A stretch of 14,612 bases of DNA from Candidatus Atribacteria bacterium (GTDB lineage Bacteria > Atribacterota > Phoenicimicrobiia > Phoenicimicrobiales > Phoenicimicrobiaceae), in NCBI GenBank assembly GCA_003513845.1, contig DOTB01000019.1, positions 203,297 through 217,908 on the forward strand, read 5' to 3'. The notes under the pieces are model-generated. The model saw only the letters and a program-made list of their open reading frames with translations, was not told where the DNA came from and did no database searches. The translations under genes and the position numbers were made by a program. This document shows, piece after piece, positions 1-6,236 of this stretch (positions within the stretch are counted from its first letter, which is position 1; each line of letters starts with the position of its first letter).

Positions 1-181
1 CTGTTCCTCCCAAGCCAAAGACATCAACCTTCCCATCATATTCCTGAAATATTTGCATCATCTTTTTAACATCACCATCAGTTCCTCTTCTTTCGATCTC
101 AACCTTTTCTCCTAACACTTCTATTACCACTTTATGGTCTCTCTTCGAAGAACCAAGGCTAACTCCCAAAACTTTTTTCAT
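1..181 (-). CDS. N-terminal fragment of a 'quinate 5-dehydrogenase' family protein (partial)
   Basis: An open frame starts with ATG at 181 and runs off the left edge, giving the first 60 residues. The product begins MKKVLGVSLGSSKRDHKV and continues with a run ending in VDVFGLGG. I recall this N-terminus from a clostridial-type family that automatic pipelines name quinate 5-dehydrogenase; as far as I know that function is a name by inheritance, not proven. A clear Shine-Dalgarno GGAGG lies 7-8 bases upstream of the ATG (185-191 on the plus strand), which fixes the start. The gene lies downstream of the HTH regulator gene at 414-938 in the same direction, separated by 232 bp of hairpins and repeat. 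The length beyond the edge and the active-site residues cannot be judged. The reading frame is well supported; the family name is from memory. Confidence 0.6.
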   Translation of the reverse strand, partial: MKKVLGVSLGSSKRDHKVVIEVLGEKVEIERRGTDGDVKKMMQIFQEYDGKVDVFGLGGT

Positions 182-216
182 TCTAATACCTCCTTAACCA
201 ATACAAAAATAAAAAT

Positions 217-311
217 CAAGATTGTCAGGGGAGTAAACTCCCCGCAAAACCTCTCTCTATCTCTTTTTTACTCCATTTCGATTTTATATAAAACTTTTCC
301 TGATAATCTTG
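217..311. repeat. Small element with 13-bp terminal inverted repeats
   Basis: CAAGATTGTCAGG at 217-229 and CCTGATAATCTTG at 299-311 are inverted repeats matching at 12 of 13 positions. Just inside the left end lies a perfect hairpin, GGGGAG-TAAA-CTCCCC (228-243). The left 35 bp recurs at 11272-11306 with 28 of 35 bases identical. It has no coding capacity. It looks like a short dispersed non-autonomous repeat; transposition ancestry is inference. Confidence 0.5.
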
Positions 312-337
312 TTAGAATATATTGTTTTTTAAACTTG

Positions 338-401
338 TACCCGTGAAAACGGGTAAAAGTATCCTTGTAAGAGCATCGGAATTTTTGAAATTACGATGCT
401 C
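338..401. other. Two consecutive hairpins between the HTH gene and the next gene
   Basis: A perfect 7-bp stem TACCCGT/ACGGGTA (338-344 and 349-355) closes on GAAA in plus orientation. Next to it is an 8-bp stem GAGCATCG/CGATGCTC (371-378 and 394-401), whose loop can extend by another AATTT/AAATT pairing. Both lie just downstream of the HTH gene, so they may end its message. Neither is followed by a convincing U-tract on the minus strand, so I do not call them a canonical intrinsic terminator. Confidence 0.4.
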
Positions 402-413
402 AAACATAATTTT

Positions 414-938
414 TTAATTCTTAACCTGTCTCACAATTTCTATTATTCTTTTAGGGTTTACATATTTGCTTTCTTTGATGGGTGAATGACCAATAACAAT
501 ACCAATTACCTGTACACTAAATATTTTCTCCACCACTGGCACCCTCATATCTGAACCCAGAAAGATAATCAAATCAAAATCTGATAAGTTTACAATTATT
601 TCTATAATCTCATTAAACAATTCACTTTTTCCTTTTTTCTTTATAAATTCAAAACGTTCTTCTTGGGTTAAAAGGAAGACATATTCAATCCCCAGTTCCT
701 CTGCTAAATGAGTCAATTCTTCTTTATTCTTAATAGGAAAACCGACGAGGGCAATCTTCTTACCTCTTCTTATCTCGCCTAAACTTTCTAATCGAGAAAC
801 AAAGGTTCTTTCCACTCCTAATTTACGAGCTACTCCCTCCTGAGTTATCCCTTTAGTTCTTAATTCTAAAATCTTTTCAATTTCTCTATTTAGTTTTTCT
901 TTACATATAATTTTTTCGCCTATTCGAATAAACTGCAC
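414..938 (-). CDS. HTH transcriptional regulator with C-terminal Rossmann-like domain
   Basis: This 174-residue protein has a helix-turn-helix at about residues 30-52 (GITQEGVARKLGVERTFVSR), XRE/sigma-like in pattern and therefore likely DNA-binding. From about residue 60 a beta-alpha-beta pattern starts (KKIALVGFP, then LGIEYVFLL, then DFDLIIFLG), suggesting a small alpha/beta ligand-sensing or dimerisation domain; I recognise no catalytic motif. The start is GTG at 936-938, with AGGAG about 10 bases upstream. The gene has its own promoter (976-1004), and a long palindrome covers the transcription start and the Shine-Dalgarno sequence, so autoregulation is likely by inference. The next gene downstream is the partial quinate 5-dehydrogenase-family gene; I recall similar regulators beside that family in clostridia, so it may be the target. 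No ligand can be named. Confidence 0.75.
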   Translation of the reverse strand: MQFIRIGEKIICKEKLNREIEKILELRTKGITQEGVARKLGVERTFVSRLESLGEIRRGKKIALVGFPIKNKEELTHLAEELGIEYVFLLTQEERFEFIKKKGKSELFNEIIEIIVNLSDFDLIIFLGSDMRVPVVEKIFSVQVIGIVIGHSPIKESKYVNPKRIIEIVRQVKN

Positions 939-949
939 TTATTATATTC

Positions 950-975
950 TCCTGTATACATTTTTGTATACAGGA
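950..975. promoter_or_regulatory. Palindromic operator, 11-bp perfect arms, overlapping the ribosome binding site
   Basis: TCCTGTATACA (950-960) and TGTATACAGGA (965-975) are perfect inverted arms around TTTT. The site lies immediately downstream of the predicted -10 and includes the AGGA of the Shine-Dalgarno of the HTH gene at 414-938. That position suits a repressor site for the gene's own product. As RNA it could also form a hairpin hiding the ribosome binding site. No second copy of the GTATAC-containing arm was seen elsewhere in the window. Confidence 0.75.
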
Positions 976-1004
976 AATATAACATAAATTTCTGGTAATT
1001 GCAA
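976..1004 (-). promoter_or_regulatory. Promoter of the HTH regulator gene
   Basis: On the minus strand, -35 TTGCAA (999-1004) and -10 TATATT (976-981) are separated by exactly 17 bp. The start site is predicted near 969, inside the palindrome at 950-975. The expected transcript leader is about 30 nt. Confidence 0.6.
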
Positions 1005-1091
1005 ATTTTTTTAAAAAATAAAAATACAAATTTCAAAATAATATTTTTAACTTTTTTGGAAGGCAATTTAAATTTGTAGGTTTAAGGGGAA

Positions 1092-1118
1092 ATAAAAGAA
1101 GATAAAAGAAGATAAAAG
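1092..1118. repeat. Short tandem repeat, 10-bp unit ATAAAAGAAG x 2.7
   Basis: Two full units (1092-1101 and 1102-1111) and a 7-base partial unit lie between mnmA and the HTH gene. The rest of 1005-1142 is AT-rich and shows no other structure. Polymerase slippage would explain it; no function is inferred. Confidence 0.5.
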
Positions 1119-1142
1119 TTTAAATAGCAAAGCAAAAGTTTA

Positions 1143-2192
1143 CTATTTCTCTATTATCCCACCTCCTATTACTATATCACCTTGGTAGAAAACTGCGGAC
1201 TGTCCTGGAGTAATCGCTCTTTGGGGCTCATAAAAACTAATCAACACTTTACTCTTGCCATAAGGGGAAATAATTGCAGAAGATTTTTTGCTATTATATC
1301 TTATTTTAACCTCTACTTTCATAGGTCCTGAAAATTTAATATCAGATACAAAATTTAGATCTTTAACTATTGTTTTATTTTGATACAGGTCTCTTTCCAC
1401 CCCTAAAATGATATCATTTTTTCGATAATCTATTTTAATTACATATGTCCTCTCATTAGAAGAGATACCCAATTTCTTTCTTTGTCCAATGGTATAGAAG
1501 GGTATACCTTGATGTAACCCCAATATATTCCCGGATTTATCTCTAAATTTACCCTGCTCTATATTTTCAGAAACATTTTGTTTAAAAAATTTTCTATAAT
1601 CTCCCTCCCTAATAAAACAAATCTCTTGACTTTCTTCTTTTTTATAATTACTGAACTCATATTTTTTAGCTAATTCTCGAGATTGACTTTTCCTAAGTTC
1701 GCCTAAAGGAAATAAAACATAGGGCAATATATCTTGGTTTAATCGGTAAAGAAAATAAGATTGGTCTTTACTTTTATCTACTCCTCTTTTTAGTAAAAAC
1801 TTATTACTCTCTTGGTCATACTCATTAATAGCATAATGACCTGTAGCAAAATAATCCATACCCAAAGATTTCGCTTTCTTCAGCAATAAGCCAAACTTTA
1901 TCTTTAAATTACAAACTACACAGGGATTAGGAGTGCGACCTGCTAAATATTCTCTGCAGAAATAATCTATCACCAATTTTTTAAACTCTTTTGTGCAATC
2001 AACAATACTCCAGGGAATTTTCAATTTTTGGGCAACTTGGCGGGCTATTTCTAAATCATTTTTTCCTTTATAATGATTCATAGTAAAACCAAAAACTTCA
2101 TAACCTTCTTCTTTTAATAAAGCAGCTGCCACAGAACTATCTACTCCTCCGCTCATAGCTACCATTACTTTCTTTTTTATATTTTTACTCAT
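1143..2192 (-). CDS. mnmA: tRNA U34 2-thiouridylase MnmA
   Basis: This cytoplasmic enzyme adenylates and then thiolates the wobble uridine at position 34 of Lys, Glu and Gln tRNAs. The 349 residues match the usual 350-370. The N-terminal ATP-pyrophosphatase loop SGGVDSS is at residues 14-20. The first catalytic cysteine is in NPCVVCN (Cys91, with Cys94), and GHYA follows at about 118-121. The second, persulfide-bearing cysteine is in QEICFI (Cys192). GQRKKLG at 236-242 marks the central domain, followed by the C-terminal beta-barrel. Both catalytic cysteines are intact. The ATG start at 2192 has AAAGGAAA about 10 bases upstream. It is the last gene of an rrf2 - PP-loop gene - mnmA block, 41 bp after its neighbour. 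A sulfur donor (cysteine desulfurase) is not encoded nearby. Confidence 0.95.
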   Translation of the reverse strand: MSKNIKKKVMVAMSGGVDSSVAAALLKEEGYEVFGFTMNHYKGKNDLEIARQVAQKLKIPWSIVDCTKEFKKLVIDYFCREYLAGRTPNPCVVCNLKIKFGLLLKKAKSLGMDYFATGHYAINEYDQESNKFLLKRGVDKSKDQSYFLYRLNQDILPYVLFPLGELRKSQSRELAKKYEFSNYKKEESQEICFIREGDYRKFFKQNVSENIEQGKFRDKSGNILGLHQGIPFYTIGQRKKLGISSNERTYVIKIDYRKNDIILGVERDLYQNKTIVKDLNFVSDIKFSGPMKVEVKIRYNSKKSSAIISPYGKSKVLISFYEPQRAITPGQSAVFYQGDIVIGGGIIEK

Positions 2193-2233
2193 TAATATTT
2201 TATTTCCTTTGTATTATTTTATTTTTTATATAT

Positions 2234-3232
2234 TTAAATCCTCAAAACTTTTAATTCTTCTTCTTTCATCGGTTTTACTTTTTTTGTTTTAATACATTTC
2301 TTAAACTTATCAAAATAATTTATATACACTTCGTCATTTTCTTCTCCATTTCTATCACAATACCTGGCAGTAATCTGACAGGATTTACTAACAAAATCAT
2401 CGTTTATTCGATAAGCTCCTTTTAATAAAGAAACCGGACTTTTTAAATTTTTTGCTTTAAAAAGCAAATCTCCTTCTTGAAAAAATTTTTGTATTTTCTC
2501 ATTCTCATTTTTGTTACGCCCCACTACTAACTTAACATCTCTGCCTAATCTAAAGTGTCGACCTAACTTTAACAGCTCTATCTCCTCTAAAGAATATTTT
2601 TCCTGAGTAAATAAATCTTTTAATCTCTTAGAAAAAGCCGGCTCAGTTAATTTGCAACCTCCAGCAGGAGAAGGATAATTCTCTATTCCCATATTAGCAG
2701 CTAATTCTATCTGTCTTTTTCTCGAGCGGCCAGAAATATCTAATAATTTATTTCTATCCACCAATCCTTCTTTTTCGGGAATAGTCTCTGGTAATAATAG
2801 AGCAGATAATGGACGAAGAATTCTGCCTTCAAATCCTGATTCTCTTTCAATTATACTTAAACTACTCCTATTCTGAGACATCGGTCTTTCCCCCAAGACT
2901 TCTCCACTTAAAATAAAAGAAGCTCCTATTTTAGTCATATATTCTCCTGCCTTCTTAAACATAAGGGTATGACAGTCTATACAGGGATTCATATTCTTTC
3001 CGAATCCATGCTTGGGTTCTTTTAATATCTTCAGAAGCTCTTCGGTAATATCTATTATTTCTAAATTTACATTCAAATCCTTCGCAATTACCAAAGTTTT
3101 ATCCAAACCAAAGAAAGGGCTCTTAAAATTTACTCCTATTACCTCTATTTCCTGTGCCTGGATAATTTTTATTGCTAAAATACTATCTAAACCCCCAGAG
3201 AACAAAGCTACTGCTTTTATCTTATCTTCCAT
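2234..3232 (-). CDS. ThiI/MnmA-like PP-loop tRNA thiolation protein with NFACT-R-like C-terminus
   Basis: The 332-residue protein starts with a PP-loop ATPase motif (FSGGLDSILAI, residues 11-21). NPCIDCH (Cys84, Cys87) corresponds to the first catalytic cysteine motif of MnmA, and SPAGGCKLT (Cys193) gives a possible second reactive cysteine. From about 220 the sequence LKLGRHFRLG followed by VVGRNKNEN resembles the RNA-binding NFACT-R (DUF814) domain. There is no THUMP or rhodanese domain, so it is not a classical ThiI. The layout suggests ATP-dependent sulfur transfer to a nucleotide in RNA, but the target base is unknown. Its ATG at 3232 overlaps the end of the rrf2 gene by 11 bp, so it is translationally coupled; mnmA follows 41 bp later. 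This pairing supports a tRNA-thiolation role. It could also thiolate another substrate. The family is well supported, the exact reaction is not. Confidence 0.75.
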   Translation of the reverse strand: MEDKIKAVALFSGGLDSILAIKIIQAQEIEVIGVNFKSPFFGLDKTLVIAKDLNVNLEIIDITEELLKILKEPKHGFGKNMNPCIDCHTLMFKKAGEYMTKIGASFILSGEVLGERPMSQNRSSLSIIERESGFEGRILRPLSALLLPETIPEKEGLVDRNKLLDISGRSRKRQIELAANMGIENYPSPAGGCKLTEPAFSKRLKDLFTQEKYSLEEIELLKLGRHFRLGRDVKLVVGRNKNENEKIQKFFQEGDLLFKAKNLKSPVSLLKGAYRINDDFVSKSCQITARYCDRNGEENDEVYINYFDKFKKCIKTKKVKPMKEEELKVLRI

Positions 3233-3689
3233 CTCTTCGCCCTTCTTCTATTTTTTGAGCTATTTTACACAAATCCTTTAAAGTAGTCTTATTTAAAGTT
3301 TGATTTATCTGCTGGGTTATCTTCTCTAATAATATCTTGATAGCACAATCTTCTATCTTTTTACATTCTTTTGGTGCATCCTTTTTAATTTTTCCCCCAG
3401 TTAGAAGGCAATCAACTAAAACTATCGGTCCTTCCACTGCCCTTATTATATCACCAGCACTAATCTCTTTGGCTTCTTTGGCTAATAGATATCCTCCGCC
3501 TGCTCCTCTAGTGCTTTCTACTAAATTCGCTTTCTTTAGTTTATTAAACAATTGTTCTAAATATTGTAATGAAATACCTTGCCTCAGAGAAACATCTCTT
3601 AAAGAAATCGGTTTTGAATCATTACATTGAATCTGAGCTAAATCTATCATAGCACGAAGTGCATATCTTCCTCGAGTAGATAACTTCAT
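3222..3689 (-). CDS. Rrf2/IscR-type transcriptional regulator
   Basis: The 155-residue protein begins MKLSTRGRYALRAMIDLA, the standard Rrf2 opening. It has a winged HTH (about 28-66) ending in STRGAGGGYLLAK. Three cysteines, Cys94, Cys109 and Cys115, occupy the region that binds an iron-sulfur cluster in IscR. Spacing is C-X14-C-X5-C against C-X5-C-X5-C in E. coli IscR, so cluster binding is likely but not certain. The ATG at 3689 has AAAGGAG 8-9 bases upstream. It leads the operon with the PP-loop thiolation gene and mnmA, from a perfect consensus promoter at 3745-3773. It probably represses its own operon in response to Fe-S or sulfur status (inference). In many Firmicutes an rrf2 gene precedes iscS/nifS; here no desulfurase follows. 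Confidence 0.9.
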   Translation of the reverse strand: MKLSTRGRYALRAMIDLAQIQCNDSKPISLRDVSLRQGISLQYLEQLFNKLKKANLVESTRGAGGGYLLAKEAKEISAGDIIRAVEGPIVLVDCLLTGGKIKKDAPKECKKIEDCAIKILLEKITQQINQTLNKTTLKDLCKIAQKIEEGRRDGR

Positions 3690-3744
3690 AGTTCTTTCTC
3701 CTTTTAAATAATATTTAACATAAACTTCTTCACTTTACTAGGAA

Positions 3745-3773
3745 ATTATATTATTTATGACTATTATTGTCAA
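3745..3773 (-). promoter_or_regulatory. Perfect consensus sigma70 promoter of the rrf2 operon
   Basis: On the minus strand TTGACA (3768-3773) and TATAAT (3745-3750) are separated by exactly 17 bp, matching the consensus at all 12 positions. The predicted start is near 3738, about 50 nt before the rrf2 ATG. So strong a promoter usually implies a repressor, consistent with the Rrf2 protein it drives. Confidence 0.85.
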
Positions 3774-3793
3774 CATTATGCTGGTAAGCAACT

Positions 3794-3844
3794 CAAGTTC
3801 TCATTTTATTTGCATCTTATCTTTTTAAATTAAATGAGAACTTG
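3794..3844. repeat. Long inverted repeat (18-bp arms) upstream of the rrf2 promoter
   Basis: CAAGTTCTCATTTTATTT (3794-3811) and AAATTAAATGAGAACTTG (3827-3844) pair at 17 of 18 positions around a 15-base loop. It lies 20 bp upstream of the -35 box of rrf2 and downstream of the ferredoxin terminator. No U-tract follows on the minus strand, so it is not a good terminator. It could be an upstream regulatory site or a small mobile palindrome. Confidence 0.6.
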
Positions 3845-3865
3845 GGAGGGGAACTAACATTGCTA

Positions 3866-3908
3866 AAATAAAAAAGAACAGATTCGATTAATCTGCTCTT
3901 TTTTATTT
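3866..3908 (-). terminator. Intrinsic terminator of the ferredoxin gene (bidirectional shape)
   Basis: Arms of 19 bases (3866-3884 and 3890-3908) pair with a single mismatch around a 5-base loop. The core is CAGATT/AATCTG and the flanks are A-rich and T-rich. Read on the minus strand, the stem ends in a run of six U after the core. It lies 21 bp after the ferredoxin stop and separates that gene from the rrf2 operon. The symmetrical A/T flanks would also work on the plus strand. Confidence 0.85.
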
Positions 3909-3929
3909 ATATATTTTATTTTCTTTTTC

Positions 3930-4115
3930 TTATTCACAGGTTATAGCTTCTACTGGGCAACCATCAGCAGCCTCTTTACATGATTCGATTAAGTCATCTG
4001 GTACCTTACTAACTTTTAATGTTGCTACCCCATCTTTAACCTCAAAAACTTCGGGGCAAGTATCCTCACAAAGTCCACATCCCGTGCATAGATCTTTATC
4101 AATTACTACTTTCAT
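3930..4115 (-). CDS. Single-cluster [4Fe-4S] ferredoxin
   Basis: A 61-residue cytoplasmic electron carrier. CTGCGLC gives Cys10, Cys13 and Cys16, and the distal ligand is Cys53 in DGCP, the classic one-cluster layout. Cys20, Cys46 and Cys60 are extra; Cys20 and Cys46 sit where small thermophile ferredoxins of this size, such as that of Thermotoga, have additional cysteines. Length and the opening MKVVIDKDLCTGCGLCEDTCPEVF (by position, residues 1-24) fit that type closely. The ATG at 4115 has AAAGGAGG about 10 bases upstream. It is probably monocistronic, with a promoter at 4151-4178 and a strong terminator at 3866-3908. A redox partner cannot be named; tungsten-dependent aldehyde oxidoreductases use such ferredoxins, so the tungsten operon next door is suggestive only. 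Confidence 0.92.
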   Translation of the reverse strand: MKVVIDKDLCTGCGLCEDTCPEVFEVKDGVATLKVSKVPDDLIESCKEAADGCPVEAITCE

Positions 4116-4150
4116 TTTAAATCTTCCTCCTTTTATTATAGATATTACTT

Positions 4151-4178
4151 ATAATATCCTCGTAAATATTGAAGGCAA
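4151..4178 (-). promoter_or_regulatory. Probable ferredoxin promoter
   Basis: On the minus strand -35 TTGCCT (4173-4178) and -10 TATTAT (4151-4156) are 16 bp apart. The predicted start is near 4144, giving a leader of about 29 nt. The boxes are imperfect, but the position suits the gene. Confidence 0.45.
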
Positions 4179-4265
4179 TAAGGCAGAAATATTGTTAACA
4201 TAAAGAATAACTCAAAAATTAATATATTTCAAGTTTTTTATTTTTACAATCCATAATTCCATATT

Positions 4266-5210
4266 CTAAATATTATATTCCATAAAATCTTCAGCTAATA
4301 AAGTTTCGGGGAATATGCTCTGTGCTTCACAAAGTAAATCCTTTTCGCTTATTGTTAATTTATTATTTGAACTATACCGAGGACTTATATGAGTTAATAT
4401 GAGCTGTTTCACTTGAGCCTTTCTGGCTATTTGGGCAGCTACTGATGTGGTTGAATGAAAATTTCTTTTGGCTAAATCTTCTTCTTGTTGAGAAAAGGTT
4501 GCCTCATGAATTAAAAGATCTGCGTTCTTGGATATATACACCAAATTTTCACAAAAAACTGTATCTCCACCAAAAACAATTTTTCTACCTTTCTCGATAT
4601 TACTTACAAAGTCTTTACCATAAAAGATCCTTCCATCAGGTAACTTTACCTTCTCCCCATTTTTTAAAGCCCGATAAATTGGACCTGGTGGTATATTAAA
4701 TTTCTTGGCTTTTTCTATTAAGAAATGACATTTTCCCTTTTTCTCTTCAATAGAATAGGCATAAGTTTTAATATTATGAAATACCTCAGTGTATCGAACC
4801 AGATACTCTTCGTTTTCATAAAGTATTCCCTCTGAAAAAACCTGAGGGATAATGTTTATTTCAATTTTATAAGGAAAATAAGTCTTAGTTATATTTTGAA
4901 TTTGTTCCAAATAACTATCAAGGCCACTCGGTCCAAATATCTGAACATTTCCCTGATCTTGACCACCTCTTAATCCCCGAGAAGCCAATAGGCCGGGAAG
5001 ACCAAAAGTATGGTCTCCATGTAAATGCGTAATAAATATTTTCTCCAATTTAGATAATTTTAAAGAAGTTTTTTGTATTTGATGCTGGGTACCTTCTCCG
5101 CAATCCCATAACCATAATTTATTACTGTTAGTAAAAACAAGGGCGATTGAAGATACATTGCGTTTTATAGTAGGCATCCCAGAACCTGTACCTAAAAATA
5201 CAATTTTCAC
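4266..5210 (-). CDS. rnz: Ribonuclease Z (tRNA 3' processing endonuclease)
   Basis: This metallo-beta-lactamase-fold enzyme cuts the 3' trailer from tRNA precursors that lack an encoded CCA. Counting from GTG at 5210, the zinc motif THLHGDH gives His62, His64, Asp66 and His67; further ligands are His145 (EVFHN), Asp216 (GGDT) and His274 (LTHISPRY). HEAT and the substrate-loop signature FNIPPGPIY are also present. About 314 residues is normal for the short form. The frame also allows a TTG at 5213, but AGGTG lies 7 bases before the GTG and only 4 before the TTG, so I prefer GTG. The Shine-Dalgarno sequence overlaps the stop codon of moaB, so rnz is the coupled last gene of the cofactor operon. 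Its product has no known link to molybdopterin. Confidence 0.95.
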   Translation of the reverse strand: MKIVFLGTGSGMPTIKRNVSSIALVFTNSNKLWLWDCGEGTQHQIQKTSLKLSKLEKIFITHLHGDHTFGLPGLLASRGLRGGQDQGNVQIFGPSGLDSYLEQIQNITKTYFPYKIEINIIPQVFSEGILYENEEYLVRYTEVFHNIKTYAYSIEEKKGKCHFLIEKAKKFNIPPGPIYRALKNGEKVKLPDGRIFYGKDFVSNIEKGRKIVFGGDTVFCENLVYISKNADLLIHEATFSQQEEDLAKRNFHSTTSVAAQIARKAQVKQLILTHISPRYSSNNKLTISEKDLLCEAQSIFPETLLAEDFMEYNI

Positions 5211-5220
5211 CAACTATCAC

Positions 5221-5724
5221 CTAATTTCCCTTCTCTTGCCCTGCACATTCAGTAGCCTTACCTTTAAGAATTTCTATACCATGAGGGATAGTATCTAAAA
5301 TTATCTCCAATGATTCTCTTACCCCTTTAGGGCTGCCAGGTAAATTTATAATTAAACATTTTTTTCTCACTCCTGCTACTGCACGAGACAGTATCGCCCG
5401 GCTGGTCTTTTTAAAACTTTCACTTCTAATAATTTCACTAATCCCTGGAACCTCTTTTTCTATAACTGATAAAGTAGCCTCTGGAGTAACATCTCTTTCT
5501 CCCAAACCTGTCCCTCCGGTAGTTAAAATTAAATCCAGATGCAATTCATCAACAGCTTTTATCAACTCATCTTGAATAATATCTTTTTCGTCAGGGATAA
5601 TCCGATAATATTTAGTTTCTCCCTTGATTTTTTTAACTATTTCATTAATTACTTTTCCACTCTGATCTTCTCTCTCTCTTCGTGCCCCCTTATCACTTAC
5701 AGTTAAGATTCCTACCTTAATCAT
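5221..5724 (-). CDS. moaB: MogA/MoaB-family molybdopterin adenylyltransferase
   Basis: This 167-residue protein of the Mog/MoaB fold probably adenylates molybdopterin with ATP before metal insertion by MoeA. It opens with VGILTVSDKGARREREDQSG. The nucleotide-binding signature TTGGTGLGERDVTPEAT lies at about residues 68-84, and NLPGSPKG at about 126-133 is the second family motif. Size fits MoaB (about 170) better than the longer E. coli Mog, but the MoaB/Mog split is not clear-cut from sequence; in Pyrococcus a MoaB performs the adenylylation, which fits a tungsten user. Its ATG overlaps the stop of the MOSC gene by 8 bp (ATGATTAA), indicating translational coupling. MogA and MOSC are often paired or fused in anaerobes. 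Confidence 0.92.
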   Translation of the reverse strand: MIKVGILTVSDKGARREREDQSGKVINEIVKKIKGETKYYRIIPDEKDIIQDELIKAVDELHLDLILTTGGTGLGERDVTPEATLSVIEKEVPGISEIIRSESFKKTSRAILSRAVAGVRKKCLIINLPGSPKGVRESLEIILDTIPHGIEILKGKATECAGQEKGN

Positions 5725-6178
5725 TTAATAACACCTCGATACTATCCCCTGCTTTTACCTTGCCTCCTTTTAAAACTCGAGCAAAAATGCCTTCTCGGGG
5801 CATTACACAATCTCCAATTTTTTTTCTAATTTCACAACCCTGGTGACATTCTTTCCCTATTTGGGTAACTTCTAATAAAATATTGTCTCCAATTTTCAAC
5901 TTTGTCCCTAATGGTAGCTGGTGCAGAACGACGCCTTCCACGGTTAAATTTTCAGCGAAATCTCCATATTGTATTATAAATCCCTTGCCTCGCATCTTGT
6001 TAATACTATCTACTCCCAATAAGCTAATTTGCCGATGCCATTTACCTGCATGAGCATCGCCTTTTAAACCGAAATCCTCGATAAGTAAACCTTCTCCTAT
6101 TTCTCTTTTTACTGTCCCCTTTTCCTCACTTCGGCATACTGCTAAAATTTTTCCTTTTACTTTTTTATTCATTTTCAT
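5717..6178 (-). CDS. MOSC domain protein
   Basis: This 153-residue protein is essentially one MOSC domain (named for the molybdenum cofactor sulfurase C-terminus), a fold that binds the cofactor and can handle sulfur. Family motifs are GDAHAGKWHRQISLL (about residues 40-54), ENLTVEG (about 75-81), and the cysteine motif GKECHQGCE (Cys111, Cys115). REGIFARVLKGG follows near 129-140. The cysteines suit sulfur binding. Stand-alone bacterial MOSC proteins are mostly unassigned, so a role in cofactor sulfuration, carriage or trafficking is inferred from the operon. A second ATG (6172) is two codons into the frame; I keep the first. The gene starts 58 bp after moaC and overlaps moaB by 8 bp. Confidence 0.9.
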   Translation of the reverse strand: MKMNKKVKGKILAVCRSEEKGTVKREIGEGLLIEDFGLKGDAHAGKWHRQISLLGVDSINKMRGKGFIIQYGDFAENLTVEGVVLHQLPLGTKLKIGDNILLEVTQIGKECHQGCEIRKKIGDCVMPREGIFARVLKGGKVKAGDSIEVLLND

Positions 6179-6197
6179 TTATATTCCATCCCCTATC

Positions 6198-6230
6198 TTT
6201 TTGGTTCACTTTTAATTGTTGTTCACTTAA
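6198..6230. repeat. Direct repeat GTTCACTT in the moaC-MOSC gap
   Basis: GTTCACTT occurs at about 6205-6212 and again 16 bases further (6221-6228). On the coding strand this reads AAGTGAAC twice. The 58-bp gap holds nothing else. It resembles the simple phrase repeats in the larger gaps and may be a decayed copy. Confidence 0.3.
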
Positions 6231-6236
6231 TCTTGC

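Noticed and set aside
134..346. Plus-strand open frame of about 70 codons
   Set aside because: It runs antisense across the start of the left-edge gene and the repeat element, has no ribosome site and low-complexity content.
338..355. Intrinsic terminator after the HTH gene
   Set aside because: The stem is perfect but no U-run follows on the minus strand, so only a hairpin is reported.
182..413. Promoter for the left-edge gene
   Set aside because: TGACA- and TATATA-like words exist, but none pairs at proper spacing and distance from the start; a best guess would place the start inside the ribosome binding site.
3012..3630. Plus-strand open frames opposite the PP-loop and rrf2 genes
   Set aside because: They are exact antisense shadows of two well-supported genes, with no family resemblance or upstream ribosome site.
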